Shown here: positions 16,599-23,346 of the stretch, piece by piece
How positions within the stretch are numbered: position 1 is the stretch's first letter
Layout of the letters: each line of letters begins with the position of its first letter
Assembly: GCF_014212015.1 (NCBI RefSeq)
Contig: NZ_JACJVN010000027.1
Span: 37,359 to 101,358 of the forward strand
Direction: 5' to 3'
DNA: 64,000 nt
Source: Cohnella lubricantis
GTDB taxonomy: Bacteria; Bacillota; Bacilli; Paenibacillales; Paenibacillaceae
Program-made: the position numbers and the translations under genes
The notes under the pieces: generated by a model
The model's database searches: none
Seen by the model: only the letters and a program-made list of their open reading frames with translations
Told to the model about the DNA's origin: nothing

Positions 16599-16715
16599 CG
16601 CGCTTGCAGGCAGAATGAGGGCGTGAATACGTTACTTCGCGCTTACAGACGGAATGCGGGCGTGAATACGGTGCTTCGCGCTTACAGACGGAGTGCGGGC
16701 ATGAATGCTGGGCTG
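16599..16715. repeat. 39-bp intergenic tandem repeat, three copies
   Basis: CGCGCTT recurs at 16599, 16638 and 16677, a constant 39-base period. Each unit carries (A/G)CAG(A/G)C and GGGC(G/A)TGAAT at the same offsets; a fourth unit is too degraded to call. No gene was recognised in 16588-16808. Confidence 0.8.
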
Positions 16716-16808
16716 TGCGTCTGAGCGTTTGCAGGCGGATTGTGCTGGTGGCGGTGAGCGCTGAGCAGGGGATCTCCGCTTAGGACGGATAATCCCCTTC
16801 GGCGCCCG

Positions 16809-18014
16809 CTAAGTCGTTCGCGGCGTCAGGTCCGTCCAGCTGCCGCCGCCGTTAGTCGTACCGAGGAGCAGCGTCGAAGTTGGATTGTCTGGGTTCAAGG
16901 AGATAACGAAGCCGCGCCGGGCGGTGATGAAGTCGGCGTCTTCTACGCTGACTAGACGCGGATCCTTCACTTGGGTGAAGGCTGCTCCTCCGTTCACGGT
17001 GCGCAGAAGGCCGCCGTCGACAGGGCCGGCGCCGACCCTGAGCGGAACGTAACCGGTTCGCGGGGTTACAAATTCGAGCTTGACCGGATAGGGCCGAGCT
17101 CCGGGGATCTTCGTATTCCTCAGCTTCCAGCCGATTCCGCCGTTCGCGGTGGAGTAGAGGAGAGATCCATGTGTATTCGGGTTGACGAGCAGCAGGTATC
17201 CGTTGCGCTTGTCCACGAACTGAATGTCGGCCGGATACCAGGCGCCTCCGTGCCGGGGGGCGTGAGCAAGCTTCTTCCAGCTCTTGCCGCCGTCCGTCGT
17301 TTTCCAGACTGCGGTCTTGCAATCGGCGTTCGGCGAGGAAGGAACTAGCCCCTTCTCCGGACACTCTGTTCCCATTCTCCCTGCAGCGAAGCCAACCGAC
17401 TCGTCGACGAATGAGATCTGATATGGCGATGCTTCTGAGCTCGGGATCGAAGCTTCCAGCCAATTGCTCCCGCCGTCGGTCGTCTTCCAAACGGAAGGGC
17501 CAGCACGAACATAGGCTGTCGCCGCGTTCACCGCTTCCACTTCATTATCAGAGCCGGCTTTGGGGTCGTCCTTCGCCCATTGCGATTGCCACGTCGCGCC
17601 GCCGTCGCGAGTGTTCAGAATGGCAAGCTTGCCGCAGACGGACGTACCGGAGACGAATTGGCAGTCTGACGGTCCGACAGCCCAGCCGTGCTGCCTGTCT
17701 GCCATGCCGAAGGCGGCGTCTTGTACGCCGTTCCCCAGCGCAGCGGCGTGCCAAGCGCGACCTCCGTTCGTCGTTCGCCAGACGAGGGCCGATGGGCTGT
17801 CCCCGAGCGCTCCGGATGTCCAGCCATGCTCGGCGTCGGCGAACTGCACTTGGCTGAGCCTCAGCGCGGCAGTTCCCGAATTGCCTGAAGGAGCGGGAGG
17901 CGCGCTTGGGCTGGGGGCGGGAACCGTTTGAGAAGGCACGGCAGCGGCAATTAAGCAGGCAGCCGAGCCGAACAGCAGCAGCGTCGCCAGAACGCGACGG
18001 ACGCAAGTTCTCAT
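16809..18014 (-). CDS. Secreted YCF48/BNR-like beta-propeller protein
   Basis: This is a 401-residue exported protein. The signal peptide covers ~1-28 (VRRVLATLLLFGSAACLIAAA); the cysteine could be lipidated but the box is atypical. A Pro/Ser/Ala tether at ~30-50 is followed by five to six propeller blades, each with a W(R/K)TT(D/N)GG(x)xW motif (VWRTTNGGRAW, VWKTTDGGSNW, VWKTTDGGKSWK, TTNGGGSW). Such YCF48/photosystem-II-assembly-like repeats occur in many bacteria without photosynthesis and serve as binding scaffolds. The ATG at 18014 has AAGGAGA nine bases upstream. It is divergent from the Tad operon. Role unknown. Confidence 0.8.
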   Translation of the reverse strand: MRTCVRRVLATLLLFGSAACLIAAAVPSQTVPAPSPSAPPAPSGNSGTAALRLSQVQFADAEHGWTSGALGDSPSALVWRTTNGGRAWHAAALGNGVQDAAFGMADRQHGWAVGPSDCQFVSGTSVCGKLAILNTRDGGATWQSQWAKDDPKAGSDNEVEAVNAATAYVRAGPSVWKTTDGGSNWLEASIPSSEASPYQISFVDESVGFAAGRMGTECPEKGLVPSSPNADCKTAVWKTTDGGKSWKKLAHAPRHGGAWYPADIQFVDKRNGYLLLVNPNTHGSLLYSTANGGIGWKLRNTKIPGARPYPVKLEFVTPRTGYVPLRVGAGPVDGGLLRTVNGGAAFTQVKDPRLVSVEDADFITARRGFVISLNPDNPTSTLLLGTTNGGGSWTDLTPRTT

Positions 18015-18195
18015 GCTTTTTCTCTCCTTGTTATGTATGGGCATGGTGTCCCAGTTGTTGGAATTAGTTTTCCCGATTCGCGCCAATATCAGACCCGATC
18101 GGAATAAGGCGAGGGACTTCGCTTGGGTCTGTGGCAGGACGAGGATTCGAATGAGGCGGGACATGCGAATTTGTACGGCGGTCGGCAAAAAGGGG

Positions 18196-18224
18196 TTGAC
18201 TCCTCTAACATAAAATGGTATCTT
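18196..18224 (+). promoter_or_regulatory. Predicted sigma-A promoter of the Tad operon leader
   Basis: TTGACT (18196-18201) and TATCTT (18219-18224) are separated by exactly 17 bases. The predicted transcript begins near 18231, about 100 bases before the first Tad gene. Confidence 0.65.
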
Positions 18225-18246
18225 ATCCGTACAAATGACAACGAAC

Positions 18247-18300
18247 TTGCGGAAGCACCGCAATTTCCGACGTTAAGTCGGGGATTGCGGTGCTTTTTTT
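18247..18300 (+). promoter_or_regulatory. Transcription attenuator in the Tad operon leader
   Basis: Three segments compete. Segment 1 is TTGCGG (18247-18252), segment 2 is CCGCAA (18258-18263) and segment 3 is ATTGCGG (18284-18290). Pairing 2 with 3 builds an 11-base stem (AGCACCGCAAT/ATTGCGGTGCT), extended by CGAC/GTCG and followed by seven T residues, a classic terminator. Pairing 1 with 2 (loop AAGCA) destroys it. The terminator lies between the promoter and the first Tad gene, so the operon is transcribed only on read-through. No known riboswitch or T-box core was recognised. Confidence 0.7.
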
Positions 18301-18333
18301 GTGTCCGAACCGGAGTAGAGGGGGAATACGCGA

Positions 18334-19485
18334 ATGGTGAAGCGCATTGTGCTGGCGGTGCCGGAGCCTCAATATGCGGCGAAGCTGGCCAGGTATTTGA
18401 AGGAGACGCGGGCGGATTGGGAGGTCGCCGCGTTCACGCAGGAGCTGGCGCTGCAGCGGCACCTTCGGGAAGCGAGAGATGCCGCGGCGCTGCTCGTTCA
18501 TTCGTCGCTGCTGCCGCAAGCGCGCGGATGTGCGGAGGAGGCGGGCTTGCTAAGCAAGCTCATTGTTCTAACGGAGCGTGCCGGCGACGGAGACGGGCTG
18601 CCAGAGTTAGCGCAATTCCAGCCGCTGTCCTCATTGACCGCAGAGCTGGCGGAGCGGATCGGGCCGGCCAGAGGGGGCGGATGGACAGCTTCGGCCGGTA
18701 CGCAGATCTGGACCGTTTTCTCAGCGTCTGGGGGAGCAGGGAAGACGACTGCGGCGCTTAACATCGTGAAGCAAGCAGGCGAACGAGGGTGCCGGGCGTT
18801 CTACTTGAACTTGGAGCCGCTCAATGCAACCGATCTGTTGTTCGGGAGCGGAGAGCCGGATTCGTTGTCCCGTCTCCTCTACTCGCTGCAGAGCCGGCCG
18901 GAACAGTCCGATCAGGAGTGGGAACGGTTGAGACGGCGACAGCAGGTCTTGCAGGCTGATTATTTGGACGCGCCTGAGCTTCCGTCCGAGCGGCTGGCGA
19001 TGACGGCGGAACGGCTTAAGTCGCTGCTGAATCTCATTGCTGCTTCCGGTGCGTATGACCTGATCGTGGTCGATCCGGATTCCGGCTGCGAGGAATGGCA
19101 CCGGGAGCTGCTTCTTGCGAGCAATCGCGTCGTATGGCTGGCGCCGGACGATGCGCTTGCGCTTCGCAAGGCGGACAAGCTTGTCCGCTATTGGCAGGAT
19201 CGGCTGCCGGCCGATTCAGGACAAGTCGCCTTTGTCTTGAACAAGACGGGCGGCGGGAACGGCTGCCGCTGGACGCTTCCGGGAACGGAGCCGGCAGCGA
19301 GGCTTCCGTATATTCCGCAATGGAAGACGCTTGATCAGCCGGGGAGACTGCTGCAAGCGCCTGCTTACAGCGGAGCCGTAGACCTGCTGCTCGATCTGTT
19401 CGGATTGGCGATGGAACCGGCGTCAGCGGAACGGAGAGGTGGTTCACATGGAAGGAGCAGGCTTGTCGCCCAGCGAACTGGCTGA
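18334..19485 (+). CDS. TadZ/CpaE-like ParA-family ATPase
   Basis: The 383-residue protein has an N-terminal receiver-like/atypical domain (~1-110) and a ParA/MinD-type ATPase domain with the P-loop ASGGAGKTT at 131-139 and a Walker B-like LIVVDPDSG. TadZ/CpaE proteins position the pilus machine at the cell pole. The residue that is normally the signature lysine of deviant Walker A motifs (KGGxGKT) is Ser here, so dimerisation chemistry may differ. First gene of the Tad operon; its last 38 bases overlap tadA. The ATG at 18334 lies about ten bases after GAGGGGG. The C-terminal tail after ~370 is basic and probably disordered. Confidence 0.82.
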   Translation: MVKRIVLAVPEPQYAAKLARYLKETRADWEVAAFTQELALQRHLREARDAAALLVHSSLLPQARGCAEEAGLLSKLIVLTERAGDGDGLPELAQFQPLSSLTAELAERIGPARGGGWTASAGTQIWTVFSASGGAGKTTAALNIVKQAGERGCRAFYLNLEPLNATDLLFGSGEPDSLSRLLYSLQSRPEQSDQEWERLRRRQQVLQADYLDAPELPSERLAMTAERLKSLLNLIAASGAYDLIVVDPDSGCEEWHRELLLASNRVVWLAPDDALALRKADKLVRYWQDRLPADSGQVAFVLNKTGGGNGCRWTLPGTEPAARLPYIPQWKTLDQPGRLLQAPAYSGAVDLLLDLFGLAMEPASAERRGGSHGRSRLVAQRTG

Positions 19486-20689
19486 GCTTCGCGAGGCGGT
19501 GAAGTCCCGGCTGTCCTGGGACGCTTCCATAACGGACGAAGAGCTGCGCCGGCTGGTCGAAGCGGAGCTGTTCCGTACCGACCGCGTGCGGCGAATGACG
19601 GCGGCGGAGCGGGCAGCCGCCGTCAGCAGGCTGTTCCATTCGTTCCGCGGGCTGGATGCCTTGCAGCCGCTGCTCGACGATCCGGCCGTGACGGAGATTA
19701 TGATCAACGGGCATCGAGATATTTTCGTAGAGAAGGATGGGGAATTGATGGCTGTCGATCTCGGCTTCGAGAGCCGGGAGCGGCTGGAGGATCTGATCCA
19801 GTCCATCGTCGGCCGGGTGAATCGGATCGTTAACGAAGCTTCGCCGATCGTTGATGCCCGGCTGCCAGACGGCTCGCGCGTCCATGTCGTGCTGCCGCCG
19901 GTCGCGCTGAAGGGACCGACTGTGACGATACGCCGGTTCCCTCGCCAGCCGCTCGACATGAACGCGTTGATCGCCAGAAGATCGATCACGGCGGAAGCGG
20001 CTGAGTTCCTTCGGCTGCTGGTCAAGGCCAAGTACAACCTGTTCATTAGCGGAGGCACGGGCTCCGGCAAGACGACTTTCCTAAACGCGCTGTCCCAATG
20101 GATTCCGGAGGGCGAACGGGTCATCACCATCGAGGACGCGGCGGAGCTGCAGTTGGACGGCGTCTCGAACCTGGTGTCGCTCGAGACCCGCAATGCGAAT
20201 ACCGAAGGCAAGGGCCGGATCGGCATGAGGGACTTGATACGCGCGTCGCTTCGGATGCGTCCCAATCGAATTATTGTCGGCGAGGTGCGCGGCGAAGAAG
20301 CGCTCGACATGCTTCAGGCGATGAACACGGGACATGAAGGAAGCTTATCGACCGGCCATTCTAACGGTGCGCGGGATATGATCTCGCGTCTGGAGACGAT
20401 GGTGCTGAGCGGTGCGGATCTGCCCGTCCCGGTCGTACGCCAACAGATGGCGGCTGCGCTGGATGTTATTGTGCACTTAAGCCGCTTCCGGGATCGGACG
20501 CGCAGGGTCGAGGAGATCTGCGAAGTGGCCGGATACCGGAATGGGGAGGTGGAGCTGCGAACGCTGTTCCGGTTCGAGGAGCAGGGGGAGCAGGATGGCG
20601 TCGTCCTGGGCGGTCTTGTCCGGACAGCCGAATTGTCCGATACATCCAAGCTTCGATTCGCCGGATTGCTTAAGGAGTCGGCTAGGTGA
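19448..20689 (+). CDS. tadA: Type II/IV secretion ATPase TadA (CpaF family)
   Basis: This is a 413-residue hexameric ATPase that powers Flp pilus assembly at the inner face of the membrane. Visible motifs are the CpaF entry segment EIMINGHRDIFVEKDGEL, SPIVDARLPDGSRVHVVLPP, Walker A GGTGSGKTTFLNAL, the Asp box ITIEDAAELQL, Walker B-region RPNRIIVGEVRGEEALDMLQAMNTGHEGSLSTGHS (given by its GEVRGEEA and TGHEGS cores), and the His box. The ATG at 19448 follows GAGAGGTGG at five bases and lies inside the end of the preceding gene, indicating translational coupling. Confidence 0.95.
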   Translation: MEGAGLSPSELAELREAVKSRLSWDASITDEELRRLVEAELFRTDRVRRMTAAERAAAVSRLFHSFRGLDALQPLLDDPAVTEIMINGHRDIFVEKDGELMAVDLGFESRERLEDLIQSIVGRVNRIVNEASPIVDARLPDGSRVHVVLPPVALKGPTVTIRRFPRQPLDMNALIARRSITAEAAEFLRLLVKAKYNLFISGGTGSGKTTFLNALSQWIPEGERVITIEDAAELQLDGVSNLVSLETRNANTEGKGRIGMRDLIRASLRMRPNRIIVGEVRGEEALDMLQAMNTGHEGSLSTGHSNGARDMISRLETMVLSGADLPVPVVRQQMAAALDVIVHLSRFRDRTRRVEEICEVAGYRNGEVELRTLFRFEEQGEQDGVVLGGLVRTAELSDTSKLRFAGLLKESAR

Positions 20690-20773
20690 TCTGATCATCT
20701 GAAATCTGAAGGATGGCGGAACGTCAAACAGGGCGATACAAGCTGTACAAGCTGTACAAGAGGAGGAATCGCG

Positions 20774-21514
20774 GTGGTCGATTACCGGACTTATCGCTTG
20801 AGCCGGAAGCAGCGGATCGGCGCGATAGCGGCCGGCGGATTGCTAGCTTATTGCGCGATATGGACGCTGTACGACCAAGCCGTCGTCGCGCTGCTGGCGA
20901 TTCCCGCAGGATGGTTCGCCCCGAAGCTGCTCGGCGGGCACTTGCGGCGGCAGCGCCAGGAACGGCTGCGGAGATCATTCAAGGATATGCTTCAGGCGCT
21001 CTCCTCCCTGCTGTCTGCGGGCCGGTCGGTGGAGAACGCGTTCGCCGCGCTGGAAGACGATCTAGCGCTGCTGATCGGAGATCCGCAAGCAGATATTCTG
21101 CGCGAGATACGAGCGATCGCGAACCGATGCCGCAATGGCGAGCCGCTGGAAGCGCCGCTCGCCGACTTCGCGGAGCGAAGCGGCCTTGAAGAAGTTCGCA
21201 GCTTCGCAGAGGTGTTCATCATCTGCAAGCGGGCGGGAGGCGATCTCGTCGAAGTCGTCCGCCGGACGGCGGGATTGATCGGTGAGAAGATGGAGGTTGA
21301 GCAGGAGCTCGGTGTGCTAATGGCGCAGAAGCGCATGGAATCCAAGCTGATGATGGGCATGCCTTTCGCCTTCGTTGGGCTGATCGGGTGGTTCGCGGGC
21401 GACTACATGGCGGGATTGCATCAGGGCATGGGCTGGGTTCTGCTTACCGTATGCCTGCTGGCACTAGCGGGCTGCTGTTGGTGGATCCAGCGCATCGTGG
21501 ATATTCGCATATGA
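20774..21514 (+). CDS. Tad pilus inner-membrane platform protein TadB-like
   Basis: The 246-residue protein has two N-terminal hydrophobic segments and a T2SSF domain (RRSFKDMLQALSSLLSAGRSVENAF, recognisable by LSAGRSVENAF), then FIICKRAGGDLVEVVRRTA and two C-terminal helices. It forms the rotor/platform of the pilus machine with TadC. A GTG start at 20774 has AGGAGG seven bases upstream. Its stop overlaps the tadC start by four bases (ATGA). The 84-base gap before it carries a 9-base repeat TACAAGCTG in almost three copies (20737-20760), right before the ribosome binding site. Confidence 0.88.
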   Translation: MVDYRTYRLSRKQRIGAIAAGGLLAYCAIWTLYDQAVVALLAIPAGWFAPKLLGGHLRRQRQERLRRSFKDMLQALSSLLSAGRSVENAFAALEDDLALLIGDPQADILREIRAIANRCRNGEPLEAPLADFAERSGLEEVRSFAEVFIICKRAGGDLVEVVRRTAGLIGEKMEVEQELGVLMAQKRMESKLMMGMPFAFVGLIGWFAGDYMAGLHQGMGWVLLTVCLLALAGCCWWIQRIVDIRI

Positions 21515-22383
21515 CTAGGCTCCTTCTATCGGCGATATGGGGAATGACGTTGGCCGGTTATGTTGGGCTGGTCTTGCTCGCATGGAAGCAGGCTCTCCGG
21601 AAGGGAGGAGCGGTCAAGGGCAAGTTCCACGTTCTGCGCGAGCCGGTTCGGTATCTGATCGAACGGCCTGGCGTTTATCGGGCGGCGCTGCCTTGGTTGG
21701 AGAAGCCGAAGGCCGTCTTGGCCGCGCTGAATGGCGGCATCTGCACCAAAGATATGCTGTTAGGATGGTTCTCGGAAGCGCTAGGCTTGTCCGCTGCGAC
21801 ATGGCTGGCAGCCGGTTGGCTCGGCATTGCAGCGAATAACGGAGCGCTTGCATTGCTCGGGGCCTTCGTGGCCGCGCTGCTGCCGCTTCTTAGGCAGAAG
21901 GAGCTTCGCAAGCGGCTGGAGCTCCGGCGTCAGACAATTGTGCTGGAGCTGCCCGAGCTGCTGAATCGGCTGCTGCTTATGGTGAACGCCGGAGAGAATG
22001 TGCTGCGGGCATTGGAGCGATGTCTGCAGAGGGAGCAGCAGGCGGGGAAAGGCCATCCGCTGTACGCAGAGCTCGGGTTTGCACTGGCTGCGGTTAAGCG
22101 AGGGGAATCGTTTGGAGCGGCGTTGGAGGAATTCGGCCGGCGCTGCTCGGTTCCCGAAGCGAAGCTGTTCGCGACAACGCTGCTGATTAACTCGCGGCGC
22201 GGGGGCGAGACGTTCGTCTCGGCGCTGCGAGAGCTGTCGCGCACGCTGTGGGAGCAACGGAAGGCGGCGGCAAGAACGCTGGGCGAACAAGCTTCCTCGA
22301 GGATGGCTTTTCCGCTGGCCGTCATTTTTCTCATCATTATGGTGCTTGTAGGAGCCCCATCCATGCTGATGATGTCTCATTAA
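21511..22383 (+). CDS. Tad pilus inner-membrane platform protein TadC-like
   Basis: The 290-residue protein begins with a hydrophobic helix (LLLSAIWGMTLAGYVGLVLLAW). It has a second hydrophobic block at ~95-130, a T2SSF domain at ~150-250 (LNRLLLMVNAGENVLRALERCL, then LLINSRRGGETFVSALREL), and a C-terminal membrane helix (FPLAVIFLIIMVLVGAPSML). It pairs with TadB. The ATG at 21511 overlaps the tadB stop as ATGA, which fixes the start; the open frame back to 21388 is not used. Confidence 0.88.
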   Translation: MTRLLLSAIWGMTLAGYVGLVLLAWKQALRKGGAVKGKFHVLREPVRYLIERPGVYRAALPWLEKPKAVLAALNGGICTKDMLLGWFSEALGLSAATWLAAGWLGIAANNGALALLGAFVAALLPLLRQKELRKRLELRRQTIVLELPELLNRLLLMVNAGENVLRALERCLQREQQAGKGHPLYAELGFALAAVKRGESFGAALEEFGRRCSVPEAKLFATTLLINSRRGGETFVSALRELSRTLWEQRKAAARTLGEQASSRMAFPLAVIFLIIMVLVGAPSMLMMSH

Positions 22384-22408
22384 GATTCATTCCTAAGGAG
22401 GATTACTT

Positions 22409-22615
22409 ATGGCAACTATCAAGCGGCTTCAACGGTGGAGTTCGAGATCTATGACGGGTCTCTGGAAGAGCCGGGAAGGGCTCGGGACACTGGAGATCGT
22501 GCTGATCGCTGCGGTTATTATAGCGATCGCCATATTGTTTAAGGATTGGATCATTGAATTTCTCCAGAGCTTATTCGGACAAGTCGAGAGCAAATCCGAA
22601 GATGTATTCTCTTAA
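22409..22615 (+). CDS. Flp-type pilin (Flp1-like)
   Basis: This 68-residue prepilin is the probable main pilus subunit. A basic leader (1-24) ends in Gly, followed by L25-G-T-L-E29 and a hydrophobic helix to ~45 (IVLIAAVIIAIAILF). Cleavage after G24 would leave Glu at position +5, as type IVb pilins require. A short polar C terminus follows. AAGGAGG is seven bases before the ATG. It lies between the platform genes and the pseudopilins, with the peptidase encoded at 26524. It lacks the Tyr that usually follows Glu in Flp. Confidence 0.85.
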   Translation: MATIKRLQRWSSRSMTGLWKSREGLGTLEIVLIAAVIIAIAILFKDWIIEFLQSLFGQVESKSEDVFS

Positions 22616-23315
22616 GCGGATTGCCGCGGCCGCTCGCCGACTGCAACGGGATTCGGCGGGATCGGCGACACTGGATGCCTCGCTCACATTCCCTATTATT
22701 CTGTTAATGACATTTCTACTGCTGTTCTTTGCGATTTATATGGCTCAAGGCGCGATCCGGTACTACAGCGCATCGATAGCGGGAGAGAGAGCGGCCTTCA
22801 GTTGGAATAACTCGGCGAAGGACCTGCGTACAGGCGCTTATCCGGAAGGCAGCTTCGACGGTCTGTATTGGCGGCTACTGGATGACGGCATGCTCGCCGG
22901 ATTGTTCGGGATGAGCTCGAGTGAAGAAGAAGGCGTCGGCGTTGGCTTCGGCGATTCCGGCGCCGGAGCGGAAGAGACGGAGGGCGACTCACTTACGAGA
23001 ACGAAGCTGCAAGCTGCGGCCGATATGCTGAGCTCTTCGTTGGATGGACGGATGAATTATACGAATAAGCTACTGGAACGCCGAATCGAGATGGAAGCTT
23101 ACAGTTCCATGGCGCCGGAGCCGCTTCGAAGCTTCCTGCGGGATTCGCAGCCGTCGGCCCAGCCGTCCGCCGTCGTCGTCGAGCCGACGGAATTCATTCG
23201 ATCCTTCGACCTTGTACGGTATTACACGGCCAAGATGAAGGGAGCCAAGGAAGGCGAAGCATCACTCATCTCGAAAGCCAAATCCGTGCTGCTTAAGCGG
23301 CAGCAGGCGGGCTAA
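22602..23315 (+). CDS. TadE-like pseudopilin
   Basis: A 237-residue protein with a basic leader, a candidate prepilin cleavage site after G20 (then S-A-T-L-D25, acidic at +5), and a transmembrane helix at ~24-46 (LTFPIILLMTFLLLFFAIYMA). The periplasm-side domain of ~190 residues has a Gly/Glu-rich stretch (SSSEEEGVGVGFGDSGAG) and ends in a basic Lys-rich tail. TadE-like proteins are minor pilins. The ATG at 22602 overlaps the last 14 bases of the pilin gene; its own ribosome binding site is weak, so coupling is likely. An upstream in-frame ATG at 22554 lies inside the pilin and is less likely. Confidence 0.75.
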   Translation: MYSLKRIAAAARRLQRDSAGSATLDASLTFPIILLMTFLLLFFAIYMAQGAIRYYSASIAGERAAFSWNNSAKDLRTGAYPEGSFDGLYWRLLDDGMLAGLFGMSSSEEEGVGVGFGDSGAGAEETEGDSLTRTKLQAAADMLSSSLDGRMNYTNKLLERRIEMEAYSSMAPEPLRSFLRDSQPSAQPSAVVVEPTEFIRSFDLVRYYTAKMKGAKEGEASLISKAKSVLLKRQQAG

Positions 23316-23346
23316 TCGCAGCCGAGGCAAGAAAGGAGGAAGGCAG

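Noticed and set aside
18123..18761. 212-codon frame crossing the Tad promoter and terminator
   Set aside because: It spans the promoter and a strong terminator and is out of frame with the TadZ-like protein; composition is Arg/Gly-rich.
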